The translations under genes and the position numbers were made by a program. From NCBI GenBank assembly GCA_026706815.1, contig JAPOYA010000041.1, forward strand, positions 221,928-263,866: a stretch of DNA of 41,939 bases, written 5' to 3'. The notes under the pieces are model-generated. The model worked only from the letters and a program-made list of their open reading frames with translations, was not told the DNA's origin and did not search any database. The stretch's first letter is position 1. Every line of letters begins with the position of its first letter. This stretch comes from Acidimicrobiaceae bacterium. Its GTDB lineage: Bacteria; Actinomycetota; Acidimicrobiia; Acidimicrobiales; Aldehydirespiratoraceae. Below are positions 9,725-18,543 of the stretch, piece after piece.

Positions 9725-10537
9725 CTAGGGGAGTTGTAGCCAGCAGGCGTCGTGTATAGCGGCGGCCATTGGCACAGCGCCTTTGGCCGTCATCGCGGGG
9801 TTGAAGACCTCAGCGGCCACGAACGGGGAAGAGCCGATGTGGTCCAGCGCCGACCAGAGCGAGGCGTAATCGACCGTCCCGGCACCGGGGAGACGACGGT
9901 CGTTCATGGCTTCTGTCTCCAGATCCTCTCCCGGTGTGGGCCCTGGATCACACATCTGCACGTACGCCACGCGCTCACCGGGAACCGAGCGGAGCAAGTC
10001 GAGATCGGGGCCGCCGGGCTGGCGCACCCAATGCCAGGCGTCGATCAGAACGGTGGCATTGTCGGCGCCGCTGGCGACCACCAGGTCGTTGGCCGCGGAA
10101 AAAGTCGGCACCCCGGCCCAAGGCAGGAACTCCAGCGCGATGACCATGTCGGCAGTAGCCGCCACCTCCGCCAGCATCGCCAAGCCGTCGGCCGCCGCGC
10201 TCCGATCATCGATCGGCCCCAGACAAGCAGCCCCGACAATGTGCGCCCCGAACTGAGAACCCGTTTCAACCAGACCCGCAACCTCAGCGCGAGCTGCGTC
10301 ACTCGGTCCCGCGGTCCAGCGGATGGCGGCTTCCACCGCCCTGACCGACAGTCCCGAATCGAGTACCGCGTTGGCCGCCTGCGGACCGGCGAACATGAGA
10401 TGAAACGCCCAGAGGCTGACTTCATCGAACCCGGCTTGCGCGGTGGCGTTCATGTAGTCGCGGAAAGAGTCGGCGTCGACCCTCATCGGGTCGGGCAGCA
10501 AGGTGGAGGGACAGTTGCCGAGTGAATCGATCTTCAT
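9725..10537 (-). CDS. Sugar phosphate isomerase/epimerase-like TIM-barrel protein
   Basis: This is a 270-residue xylose-isomerase-like TIM-barrel protein starting at ATG 10537. The metal-site pattern is visible: Glu in ALEFLPWAG (strand 5), Asp and His in VLIDAWHWVRQ (strand 6), and the terminal Glu in VAAEVFNP (strand 8). This matches AP-endonuclease family 2 / sugar isomerase proteins that bind a divalent metal and isomerise or epimerise small polyols, keto-sugars or hydroxy acids. The substrate is unknown. It is divergent from the enoyl-CoA hydratase gene at 10662. The 9520-9724 gap downstream of its stop holds no gene I can support. Confidence 0.82.
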   Translation of the reverse strand: MKIDSLGNCPSTLLPDPMRVDADSFRDYMNATAQAGFDEVSLWAFHLMFAGPQAANAVLDSGLSVRAVEAAIRWTAGPSDAARAEVAGLVETGSQFGAHIVGAACLGPIDDRSAAADGLAMLAEVAATADMVIALEFLPWAGVPTFSAANDLVVASGADNATVLIDAWHWVRQPGGPDLDLLRSVPGERVAYVQMCDPGPTPGEDLETEAMNDRRLPGAGTVDYASLWSALDHIGSSPFVAAEVFNPAMTAKGAVPMAAAIHDACWLQLP

Positions 10538-10555
10538 TCACTGAGTCTCGCCAAC

Positions 10556-10616
10556 CCACCGGCCCCGGCGCCAATCCGCGGGTCCAGCGCCGATCCACCG
10601 GCCCTGGCGCCGATCC
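10556..10616. repeat. Pair of 22-bp imperfect direct repeats in an intergenic region
   Basis: Two near-identical 22-bp copies, CCACCGGCCCcGGCGCCaAT plus CC at 10556-10577 and the version with t and g at 10595-10616, start 39 bp apart, with a partial third copy (CCAGCGCCGATCC) between them. They sit between divergent genes. A regulatory role or simple GC-rich duplication are both possible. Confidence 0.5.
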
Positions 10617-10661
10617 AGAGGCCAATGTGCCCCCCGTGCTGCAATCAGACAGAATCAAGAG

Positions 10662-11441
10662 GTGACCGAAAAGCTCATCCTGGAGATCGATGGCCCGATT
10701 GCGACCATCACCAACAACAACACGGCAAAGCACAACGCCTTCGACGACGATATGGACGCCCGGCTGTTCGCGGCATTCGACGAGCTCATCGCAACCCCCT
10801 CAGTCCGGGCGGTGATCTGGCGAGGGGTGGGCAAGAACTGGTCCTCGGGCCGCGACGTGGCCGCGATTGGCACGAATGCCACCGAGATGACCCACCACGA
10901 GCTGATGACACGAGGCCATAGGGGAATCCAGAGAATCTGGGAACTGGAAGCCCCCATAATCGTGGCAATCCAGGGCTGGGCCATCGGCGGCTCCTTCCAA
11001 CGTGCGTTGATGTGCGACATCCGCATCGCCGCCGACGGCGCGCGTTTCATGTTGCCCGAAGTGAACTACGGTGTGATCCCCGACACCGGTGGCATGGGTG
11101 TGCTCTACGAGATGTGCGGCCACGGTTTGGTGAGCGACATGGTCCTGACAGGGCGGGTCCTAGACGCCGAAGAAGCCCTCGCCCACGGCATCGTCAGCCG
11201 CATCGTCAAACCCGACGAGCTCGACAGCACCGCCAAAGAGATGGCCGAGAAGATCGCGTCTTCGCCCGCGGTCACCGTCAAGCTGGCCCGCCGGGTCATC
11301 AGCCACCTGTCACGGCCCGAGATCCGCTCATCGATGGAGGACGAGCTGGTCTACCAGACCTTCCTCAACAGATCCGATGACTTCGCGGAGTTCAAAGCCG
11401 CCCGAGCCGAGGGCCGCGAGCCGAACTACCGAGGGTCGTGA
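10662..11441 (+). CDS. Enoyl-CoA hydratase/isomerase family protein
   Basis: This 259-residue crotonase-fold protein starts at GTG 10662, closely preceded by CAAGAG. It shows the crotonase oxyanion-hole segments: HNAFDDDMDARLF with WSSGRDVAAIG, then IQGWAIGGSFQRALMCDIRI and FMLPEVNYGVIPDTGGM, where the Pro-Glu position carries the usual catalytic Glu region. Members hydrate or isomerise enoyl-CoA esters in fatty-acid or aromatic degradation. The stop overlaps the next start (TGATG), so it is translationally coupled to the dienoyl-CoA reductase-like SDR. The pair would act on unsaturated acyl-CoAs in the cytoplasm. Confidence 0.88.
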   Translation: MTEKLILEIDGPIATITNNNTAKHNAFDDDMDARLFAAFDELIATPSVRAVIWRGVGKNWSSGRDVAAIGTNATEMTHHELMTRGHRGIQRIWELEAPIIVAIQGWAIGGSFQRALMCDIRIAADGARFMLPEVNYGVIPDTGGMGVLYEMCGHGLVSDMVLTGRVLDAEEALAHGIVSRIVKPDELDSTAKEMAEKIASSPAVTVKLARRVISHLSRPEIRSSMEDELVYQTFLNRSDDFAEFKAARAEGREPNYRGS

Positions 11442-12331
11442 TGGGCGGCGAAACTCCGCAAGGGATCCCGGAACCGCCGCCGCTGGGGGCTTCTGCGCTG
11501 CCCGCGGGCACCTTCGACGGTACAGCAGTGCTCGTGACCGGCGCCGGCACCGGTCTGGGCAAGGGAATTGCCCAAGAATTCGCCCGTCTCGGGGCGAGCA
11601 TCGTGATCGCCAGCCGCAAACAGGAGAATCTGGACGCCGGCCGTGCGGCCATCGAAGAACTGGGAGCACCGGTTGAAACGGTGATCTGCGATATCCGCGA
11701 CCCCGAATCGATCTCCACGATGCTCGATACGGCTGAGGCGGCCTTTGGAACTCCTCGAGTCTGCGTCAACAACGCCGCCGCCAACTTTCCGGTGCCGGCC
11801 GAGGATATGTCGCCCAATGCCTGGCGCACCGTCGTCGACGTCACGCTGAACGGCACGTTCTTCGTCGCCCGCGAGTTCGCAAGACGCCACCTCGCCGCCA
11901 AGACGCCGGCGAGCATCATCAACATAGGGGCCAGCTACGCATGGACCGGCGGCCCGGGATTCGCACATTCCGCCGCCGCCAAAGCCGGCGTGAAGAACAT
12001 GGTTGAGAGCCTTGCTGTGGAATGGGGGCCGTACGGGATTCAGGTCAACGGCCTGGTTCCCGGGCTGATCCCCCACGAGGACATGACCGCCGACATCACC
12101 GCGAGCCTGCAGCGAGCCGATCCCGAAAAGGACCTGTTGCAACCGGCTATGCGCGTCGGCACCCGTCGAGAGCTCGGCTGGGCTGCAACATTCCTGGCCA
12201 GTCCCTACGCTCGTTTCATCAACGGCCACACCCTGGTTGTCGACGGAGCGAACTGGCAGCGCCGCTTCATGACGAACCCGACCGCAATACCGATACGCGA
12301 TCAGATGAACAGGGGTCCGTTCAAACCCTGA
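11441..12331 (+). CDS. SDR oxidoreductase of the 2,4-dienoyl-CoA reductase type
   Basis: This is a 296-residue short-chain reductase starting at ATG 11441, overlapping the upstream stop. The cofactor motif is LVTGAGTGLGKGIA and the NNAA motif is present as CVNNAAANF. The usual YxxxK is absent. Instead the sequence reads ASYAWTGGPGFAHSAAAKAG: a Tyr, then a Ser 11 residues later and a Lys 4 after that. This is the spacing of the Tyr-Ser-Lys set in mitochondrial and peroxisomal 2,4-dienoyl-CoA reductases, which reduce 2,4-dienoyl-CoA with NADPH during oxidation of unsaturated fatty acids. The C-terminus has FINGHTLVVDGANW. Coupling to the enoyl-CoA hydratase supports the call. Confidence 0.85.
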   Translation: MGGETPQGIPEPPPLGASALPAGTFDGTAVLVTGAGTGLGKGIAQEFARLGASIVIASRKQENLDAGRAAIEELGAPVETVICDIRDPESISTMLDTAEAAFGTPRVCVNNAAANFPVPAEDMSPNAWRTVVDVTLNGTFFVAREFARRHLAAKTPASIINIGASYAWTGGPGFAHSAAAKAGVKNMVESLAVEWGPYGIQVNGLVPGLIPHEDMTADITASLQRADPEKDLLQPAMRVGTRRELGWAATFLASPYARFINGHTLVVDGANWQRRFMTNPTAIPIRDQMNRGPFKP

Positions 12332-12385
12332 GGGTCGACCGCAACTGCTCGCTCGGTCTGCGGGGCAGGGCGTAGCCTGCAGTGC

Positions 12386-13126
12386 ATGGAGGCCATCCAT
12401 GTCGTGCTTCTTCTCGGTGGTGGCGTCCTCGCAGGGATCATCAACACGATGGCAGGCGGGGGCTCTCTGCTGACGGTTCCGCTGCTCGTGTTCGCGGATG
12501 TGCCCGGCAACGCTGCCAACGGATCCAATCGGGTAGGGGTGCTAGCGGGTTCGCTGAGCGCCACCGGCACGTTTCGCCGATTGGGTGTGGCCGGATGGAC
12601 CGGTATCGGTCGAATTCTGGTACCGGCTGTGGCCGGCTCCCTGGTCGGCTCGGTGCTCGTCTCACGATTGACCGACGACGATTTCGAGCGCGTCTTCGGA
12701 TTGGCGATGATCCCGCTGTTGGTGCTGTCGCTGCGCAAGCCAGACCCAAAGAAGCTGCAAGATCGCCCTCGATGGCCGCCGTGGATCACCGCGATCGTGT
12801 TCTTCGGCATCGGGATCTACGGAGGCGCAATCCAGGCGGGGGTCGGGTTGATATTGATCGTTGCGCTGACCAGAGCGGGCGTCGACGTCGTGACTGCCAA
12901 CCACATAAAGGTGATCGTCACGTTCGTCTGCACAGCGTTCGCGTTGCCGGTGTTCATTGTCAACGGCGATGTCTACTGGTTGCCGGCGATCGTGCTCGCA
13001 ACAGGCGTTGGGGTGGGATCGTCCGTGGGCGCCCACATCACCGTTTCTGGTGGTGAGCGGGTGGTGCGCCCGGTGCTGGTTGTTGCGGTCGTGGCTATGG
13101 CCGGCCGCCTCCTGGGCCTTTACTAG
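12386..13126 (+). CDS. TauE/SafE family (sulfite exporter-like) permease
   Basis: This 246-residue integral membrane protein starts at ATG 12386. The first helix reads VVLLLGGGVLAGIINTMAGG, the typical TauE/SafE opening with the N-T-x-A-G-G-G element, followed by SLLTVPLLV and N-x-A-N-G-S-N-R. A second half-repeat has GIYGGAIQAGVGLILIVAL and TANHIKVIV. About eight helices are predicted. The family moves sulfur-containing or organic anions; the substrate cannot be inferred here. It lies alone downstream of the fatty-acid pair and converges on selO. Confidence 0.87.
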   Translation: MEAIHVVLLLGGGVLAGIINTMAGGGSLLTVPLLVFADVPGNAANGSNRVGVLAGSLSATGTFRRLGVAGWTGIGRILVPAVAGSLVGSVLVSRLTDDDFERVFGLAMIPLLVLSLRKPDPKKLQDRPRWPPWITAIVFFGIGIYGGAIQAGVGLILIVALTRAGVDVVTANHIKVIVTFVCTAFALPVFIVNGDVYWLPAIVLATGVGVGSSVGAHITVSGGERVVRPVLVVAVVAMAGRLLGLY

Positions 13127-13257
13127 GGTCCGTTTGACCGGGCTGTCGACTTCCTGTTCGTCCAGGCGACAGCAGTAATGTCGCCCAAACGTCGAAGCAC
13201 AGAAGCTGAGGGCGAACTGGAAGTCAACCGACGCTCGGGATCGTTGAGGACGGGTTG

Positions 13258-13278
13258 GCTCAGCTTGAACAGCTGAGC
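13258..13278. terminator. Hairpin overlapping the selO stop codon
   Basis: GCTCAGCT-TGAAC-AGCTGAGC is a perfect 8-bp inverted repeat with a 5-nt loop, and the selO stop (13262-13260) lies in one arm. It is placed to end transcription of selO or of the converging permease gene, but no T tract follows on either strand, so terminator function is only possible. Confidence 0.35.
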
Positions 13279-14894
13279 ATCGAACAACCAGGACGGGTAC
13301 GGGCCCAGTCGGGCCGTTTGGCAGCGAAGCGCTCATGCTCGGGCTGCTCGTCGTAGGGCTTGCGCAGCACATCGAGCAGCTCGTTGGCGAGAGCGAAGTC
13401 GCCCTGCTCGGCGTCGTCGATTGCAAGCTGCGCCAGATAGTTGCGCAGCACGTATCTGGGGTTCGCGGAGTTCATGGCCCGGCGCCGCACAGCGTCGGGC
13501 CGGCCGTCGGCTGCGACCCGTTCGCGGTAGCGGCGAAGCCAGGCGACCGTGGCCCCGCGATGGTCGCCGCGGAGTTGGTCGGGCAGGTAGTAGGCGTCCG
13601 CCAGCGGAGCAAGCAACTCGTCGTCATCGATCACCGGAGAAGCCGTGTCGATCTCGGCGAGGCCTCTGAAGAACAGGGTCATGTCCGTCTCGGCGCGCGG
13701 CAGGAGGTCAAGCAACCCCTCTATCAGCGACTGGTCGAGCTCGGGGTCGAATCCGGCGATGCCGAGCTTGTCGGCCATCATCTGCGGCCATGTCTCGTTG
13801 AAACGGCTGACGTAGGAGTTGAGCGCACTCTCGAGCGGTTCGACCTCTTCGACCAGCGGATAGATCGCGTTCGCCAGACGTTCCAGGTTCCAGCTTGCGA
13901 TATGGGGCTGCGCGCCGAAGCGGTAGCGCTTCATCGAGGCGTCAGTCGTGTTGGGCGTCCAACCGGGGTCGTAGTCCTCAAGCCAGCCATAGGGCCCGTA
14001 GTCGATGGTGAGGCCGTGAATCGACATGTTGTCGGTGTTCATCACCCCGTGGACGAAACCGACCCGCTGCCAAGCCACGACCATGTCAGCCGTGCGCCGG
14101 GCGACCTCGGCGAGCCAATCGACATGAATTTCCTTCGACAACGGGCCACTCGTCGGATCAATGCCATGGGAGTCAAGCAACTCCCCGAAGCAAGTGGCGA
14201 TCGTGTAGTCGGCGAGGCGCCGGAGATTGTCGATGTCACCCCTGGCCGCGAAGATCTCAAAGTTCCCGAAACGGATGAACGACGGCGCAACACGGCAAAC
14301 CACAGCTCCCTGTTCGAGAGCCGGGCGCCCGTCATAGAACATGTCGCGCATCACCTTGTCGCCGGTGAGCGCCACGCTCAGCGCCCGCGTGGTGGGAACA
14401 CCGAGATGGTGCATGGCTTCGCTGCAGAGGAACTCTCTTATCGACGAGCGCAGCACCGCCAAACCGTCGGCGGTGCGCGAGTACGGCGTCGGCCCGGCGC
14501 CTTTCAACTGCAGCGTTTGACGCCCATCGGCCGCGGTGAGCACTTCACCCAGAGTGATCGCTCGGCCGTCACCGAGTTGGCCGGCCCAGTTCCCGAACTG
14601 GTGGCCTCCGTAACACATGGCGTGTGGATCGCTCCCCGCAATGACGGCGTTTCCGGTCATGGCCTGCACGAACGACTCGTTGTCGCCGATGTCGCGGTCG
14701 AGCCCGAACATCTCAAGCAGCTCCGCCGCGACTGCGATGAGCTCCGGCGCCTCCGTGGGAGTCGGCATGACCCGCGAATAGGCAGCGCCATGCACTTGGC
14801 GGACCCGGTTTGCCGTGTTCGCATCCGGGGGAAGCTCGCGGGTGAAGGAGTTGTCCCACCTGAGTTCGGCAAGATCCGCGACTGGCATCGGCAT
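13260..14894 (-). CDS. selO: Protein adenylyltransferase SelO (YdiU)
   Basis: This is a pseudokinase-fold AMP transferase of the SelO/UPF0061 family, 544 residues from ATG 14894; an ATG at 14888 or a GTG at 14918 are alternatives, none with a strong ribosome site. The family signatures are all present: YGGHQFGNWAGQLGDGRA, LQLKGAGPTPYSRTADG, LRSSIREFLCSEAMHHLGVP, and the Asn/Asp metal loop GVMNTDNMSIHG with IDYGPYG. The protein ends in SCSS: the Cys sits where eukaryotic SELENOO has selenocysteine. SelO transfers AMP from ATP to Ser/Thr/Tyr of target proteins and takes part in redox stress responses. It is divergent from the copper ATPase gene with only 41 bases between starts. Confidence 0.93.
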   Translation of the reverse strand: MPMPVADLAELRWDNSFTRELPPDANTANRVRQVHGAAYSRVMPTPTEAPELIAVAAELLEMFGLDRDIGDNESFVQAMTGNAVIAGSDPHAMCYGGHQFGNWAGQLGDGRAITLGEVLTAADGRQTLQLKGAGPTPYSRTADGLAVLRSSIREFLCSEAMHHLGVPTTRALSVALTGDKVMRDMFYDGRPALEQGAVVCRVAPSFIRFGNFEIFAARGDIDNLRRLADYTIATCFGELLDSHGIDPTSGPLSKEIHVDWLAEVARRTADMVVAWQRVGFVHGVMNTDNMSIHGLTIDYGPYGWLEDYDPGWTPNTTDASMKRYRFGAQPHIASWNLERLANAIYPLVEEVEPLESALNSYVSRFNETWPQMMADKLGIAGFDPELDQSLIEGLLDLLPRAETDMTLFFRGLAEIDTASPVIDDDELLAPLADAYYLPDQLRGDHRGATVAWLRRYRERVAADGRPDAVRRRAMNSANPRYVLRNYLAQLAIDDAEQGDFALANELLDVLRKPYDEQPEHERFAAKRPDWARTRPGCSMLSCSS

Positions 14895-14935
14895 CCAGCC
14901 TAGGTCAGCCGTCCGCACCCCGATAGGCTGGCTGT

Positions 14936-17059
14936 ATGGAAACCGAAGTTCGTTCGGAACTTGCGGTTGATGGCATGACCTGTTCGGCTTGCGCGGCTTC
15001 GATTGAACAGGGTCTGATCCGTCTGGATGGCGTCGTTTCGGCTCAGGTCAACTTCACGACCGGCAGGGCAACCGTCTTCCACAGCGGCGCCGTGACAGTC
15101 GATGACTTCCGGGGCGCGATTGAATCACTCGGATACGGCGCTCCGGTCCACATGGACAGAGACGCCTCCGAAGCAGCTCGTCAAACGGATCTCTGGTTGC
15201 GATTCCGTCTCGCCGCGGTGCTCACAGTCCTCGTCTCTGCTGTCTCGATGGTTCGGCCACTGCGCTTCGAGGGTTGGGAGTGGTTTGCGTTGATGCTGGC
15301 CACGCCGATCGTTTTCTGGTCGGGTTGGCGATTCCACCGGGTCGCAGTCGCCAACCTGCGACATCGCCTGGTCACTATGGACACGCTGGTCTCGGTCGGC
15401 ACCTTGGCCGCGTGGACATGGTCGACAGTCGTGCTGCTCGGCAATCTGGAAGCCGACGTGTACTTCGAGACGAGCGCGGTGATCATCACCTTGGTCCTGC
15501 TCGGAAAATGGCTGGAGATCGGCGCCACGCGCCGCTCTGGAGAGGCGATCCGATCGCTGGCTGATCTCGGTGCTCGCACCGCGCTGCTTGAAGACGGCAC
15601 GGAGACAGCCATCGACGACTTGCAGGTCGGGATGAGATTCCGGGTACGGCCCGGGGAGAAGATCGCCACCGACGGAATCGTCGTGGAAGGGCATTCTGCG
15701 GTGGACGTGTCGATGGTCACCGGCGAGCCTGTGCCAGTCGAGATACAGGCAGGCGATGAAGTCATCGGCGCAACGGTGAACGCCAACGGCTCGGTGCTGG
15801 TGGAGGCGACACGGGTCGGCGCCGACACCGCCTTGGCCCAGATAATTCGCCTGGTCGACGAAGCCCAGGGCAGCCGCGCCCCGATCCAGCGGCTCGCCGA
15901 CCGGGCAGCCGGGGTCTTCGTGCCCATCGCCATCGCGATGGCCGGCGCCACCCTGGCGAGTTGGCTGATCATCGGCGACTCCGGCTCCGACGCGTTCACC
16001 GCCGCGGTCGCTGTGCTGATTATCGCCTGCCCCTGCGCCCTGGGGCTTGCAACACCGCTTGCCATACTCGTCGGCACGGGACGGGGTGCGCAGCTGGGGA
16101 TCATCATCAAGGGCGCCGAAGTTCTTGAACACAGCAGACGACTCGACACGGTCGTGCTCGACAAGACCGGCACTGTCACCGAGGGCAGGATGGAGCTCCT
16201 CGAAGTGATCTCACCGGGTGGCGACGGCGATGAGCTGCTCAGTCTCGCGTCCGCGCTTGAGTCGCGGTCCGAGCACCCCATCGCCCAAGCCATCGCCGAC
16301 TCAGCGGAGGCTCTCGGCCCGGTGGCGGACTTCGAGAATCTTCCTGGGCTCGGGGTGGTCGGATCGGTGGGCTCGGTTCGAGCGCGGGTCGGTCGTCGAG
16401 ACCTCTTCTCGGAAATTCCCGCCGAGATCGAGAGGCTCGCCGGTGAGGCCGAAGCCGAGGGCCGCACGGTGGTTTTCGTGGGACGTGGACCCTCCGCTCA
16501 AGCCGGCCTGGTGGTCGCAGATCGGATAAAGGCGTCATCGGCTGAAGCAGTTGCTGCGCTGCGCCGACAAGGCTTGGACCTCGTATTGCTGACAGGCGAC
16601 AACGAACGCGCCGCGCGGAGCGTTGCCGCGGCCGTGGGCGTCGAGCGCGTCAGTGCGTCCGTGTCCCCCGACGCCAAAGCCGCCGAAATCGCTCGACTGC
16701 AGGAGTCGGGGCGCCGAGTCGCCATGGTCGGCGACGGCGTCAACGACGCGCCTGCATTGGCCCAGGCCGATGTGGGAATCGCAATCGGGAGCGGAGCCGA
16801 CATAGCAATGGAAGCATCTGATTTGACGGTTCTGCGGGGCGACCTTCTCGCTGTCGCCGATGCCGTTGCCCTGTCGAGGCGAACCCTCGGGACGATAAAA
16901 GGCAACCTGTTCTGGGCATTCGCCTACAATCTGGCGGCGATACCCCTCGCGGCCTCGGGTGTGCTGAACCCGATGATCGCAGCTGCGGCAATGGGCCTGT
17001 CATCGCTCTTCGTGGTCACCAACAGCCTGCGCTTGCGCGCTTTCAACGGCGCGCGCTGA
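14936..17059 (+). CDS. copA: Heavy-metal (Cu+) translocating P-type ATPase
   Basis: This is a 707-residue P1B-ATPase starting at ATG 14936. Residues 8-70 form one heavy-metal-associated domain with GMTCSAC (Cys16, Cys19). The membrane metal site is CPC at 365-367, the phosphorylation motif DKTGTVTEG has Asp409, the nucleotide site has SEHPIA, and the hinge has [10 protein letters not shown] near 600. The CPC motif and the late helix with [20 protein letters not shown] (Met and Ser near the end) place it with the Cu+ exporters of the CopA group, which use ATP to pump cytosolic copper outward. No metalloregulator or chaperone gene is adjacent. The short gap to selO must hold both start regions. 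Confidence 0.92.
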   Translation: METEVRSELAVDGMTCSACAASIEQGLIRLDGVVSAQVNFTTGRATVFHSGAVTVDDFRGAIESLGYGAPVHMDRDASEAARQTDLWLRFRLAAVLTVLVSAVSMVRPLRFEGWEWFALMLATPIVFWSGWRFHRVAVANLRHRLVTMDTLVSVGTLAAWTWSTVVLLGNLEADVYFETSAVIITLVLLGKWLEIGATRRSGEAIRSLADLGARTALLEDGTETAIDDLQVGMRFRVRPGEKIATDGIVVEGHSAVDVSMVTGEPVPVEIQAGDEVIGATVNANGSVLVEATRVGADTALAQIIRLVDEAQGSRAPIQRLADRAAGVFVPIAIAMAGATLASWLIIGDSGSDAFTAAVAVLIIACPCALGLATPLAILVGTGRGAQLGIIIKGAEVLEHSRRLDTVVLDKTGTVTEGRMELLEVISPGGDGDELLSLASALESRSEHPIAQAIADSAEALGPVADFENLPGLGVVGSVGSVRARVGRRDLFSEIPAEIERLAGEAEAEGRTVVFVGRGPSAQAGLVVADRIKASSAEAVAALRRQGLDLVLLTGDNERAARSVAAAVGVERVSASVSPDAKAAEIARLQESGRRVAMVGDGVNDAPALAQADVGIAIGSGADIAMEASDLTVLRGDLLAVADAVALSRRTLGTIKGNLFWAFAYNLAAIPLAASGVLNPMIAAAAMGLSSLFVVTNSLRLRAFNGAR

Positions 17060-17119
17060 CAGCGCCGACATAGAGGTTCTGCCCGCCGGTCGCCTCAGGC
17101 CGGGCTCGGGCCCATCGCA

Positions 17120-18427
17120 TTAACCGATCACGGTGCCCGAAGTGGCGTTGAGCTCTCTGCAACGGGAGTAATGGCCGAGGTTGAGAGGCCGATCAATGCG
17201 ACCGCAGTGGTAGATCACCGGGTCCGCATCGTGGTCATGGCCGCGGTCGCAGGCTTCGATGAGACGGGTCATGATGCCCCCGACAATCGGAGCGTTCTTG
17301 AACTGATTGCCCGAGGTGCCGACAGCCAGGTAGTAACCGTCGACGCTGGTTCGATCGTAGATCGGAACCCAGTCTCCGCTCACATCGTAAGCTGCGCCGA
17401 CTCCTTTGGGCTGATGGGGGATCTTGGCGCCGGGGACTCGGCGAGCGGCCCGATATCCCTGGTTCTCGAAGAGTTCAAGGGTGACGTGGGCATTGCAGGC
17501 ATCGGCGTCGTCGAGCCAGACCAGGGGATCGCAATCGGCTTCAACGCCGCCGACGATCATCGTGTCGCCGAAGTGCGGTCGGAAGTAGGCGCCGAGGTCG
17601 AGGTCGCCCACCACGGCACCCCCCGATTCGACGAGGAATCCCGGCGCTGCACCGAGTGTGTGCACCTCCTGGCGCAATGCTCTTGTTGTCACTGTCATGC
17701 CCAGATCAGCAGTGACTCTGGCGTTGATCTGAGCGCTCCAAGGTCCAGCAGCGTTCACTACAACAGGGGCGTTCAGCCGCTCGCCGTCGACAAGAGTCAC
17801 CCCGGTCGCCTGACTCGCCCCGGACGTGTGCTGAGTGGACAGGTCTACTGAGCTTACTTCGGCTCGCAATCGCAGAGTTGCGCCCGCGGCGAGGGCTGCC
17901 TGCATCATGTTCGCCGCAGCCAACTGCGGATCGTCCACGAAACCGGAGTCCGGCAGCCAGAGCGCGTCCAGCAATCCGTCAGCGGAGCGGAAGAACCCTG
18001 GATCCTGTGCAGCGGCGGGCGGGCCATAACGGCCGTTGTCGATTGCCGGGAACCGCACCGGCAGATCGTCCGCAGAGATGATCTCATGGGGCACGCCCAC
18101 CGTTTCGAGATGCCCGACGGTCCTCTCCCGGTCGAAGCCGGGCGCGGCCAGCATCAACATGCCGCAACGCACGAAACGGGCAACGGGTCCGGTGATCTCC
18201 CCGACATGGGATTCGAAGGCCTGCCAGGCGTGAGTGGACTCCCACGCCGCGGTGACCCCGTCGAGGGTGGAGTAGCTGGTGCGCACGACCGAGCTGCTGG
18301 CACTCGTTGATCCAGCGCCGACCGCCTCGCCCTTGTCGACGACGGTCACGTTTCGCCCGGCCCGGCTCAGATCGAGCGCGATGGAGGCGCCCATCACACC
18401 TGCCCCGATGACCACGACATCAGACAC
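17120..18427 (-). CDS. FAD-dependent oxidoreductase of the DadA/sarcosine oxidase-like family
   Basis: This is a roughly 435-residue flavoprotein. The dinucleotide-binding motif VVVIGAGVMGASIALDLSRA lies immediately after GTG 18427, which I take as the start; the frame is open up to a TTG at 18526 but that extension has no ribosome site and precedes the expected N-terminus. Other FAD-fold landmarks are VVDKGEAVGAGSTSASS, VNAAGPW (the NAAG motif near the middle), and a C-terminal YYLAVGTSGNQFKNAPIVGG. The family oxidises amines or N-methyl amino acids such as sarcosine, dimethylglycine or D-amino acids. It is divergent from the aminopeptidase gene. Substrate is not predictable from motifs alone. 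Confidence 0.83.
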   Translation of the reverse strand: MSDVVVIGAGVMGASIALDLSRAGRNVTVVDKGEAVGAGSTSASSSVVRTSYSTLDGVTAAWESTHAWQAFESHVGEITGPVARFVRCGMLMLAAPGFDRERTVGHLETVGVPHEIISADDLPVRFPAIDNGRYGPPAAAQDPGFFRSADGLLDALWLPDSGFVDDPQLAAANMMQAALAAGATLRLRAEVSSVDLSTQHTSGASQATGVTLVDGERLNAPVVVNAAGPWSAQINARVTADLGMTVTTRALRQEVHTLGAAPGFLVESGGAVVGDLDLGAYFRPHFGDTMIVGGVEADCDPLVWLDDADACNAHVTLELFENQGYRAARRVPGAKIPHQPKGVGAAYDVSGDWVPIYDRTSVDGYYLAVGTSGNQFKNAPIVGGIMTRLIEACDRGHDHDADPVIYHCGRIDRPLNLGHYSRCRELNATSGTVIG

Positions 18428-18543
18428 GTCGCTGAATATAGGCTGAATATAGAACGTGCAGGCTGTTTCGCGGTCGGGCTCGAACGGGCCCACAAGTTGA
18501 ACCCATTGCCCCGATTCGGCGCTCAATCACGTATTGTGCTCGC

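Noticed and set aside
13335..14903. 522-residue plus-strand open frame
   Set aside because: It is antisense to selO, which has all family signatures.
15181..16467. 428-residue minus-strand open frame
   Set aside because: It is antisense to the copper ATPase and has Ser/Pro/Arg-rich composition without motifs.
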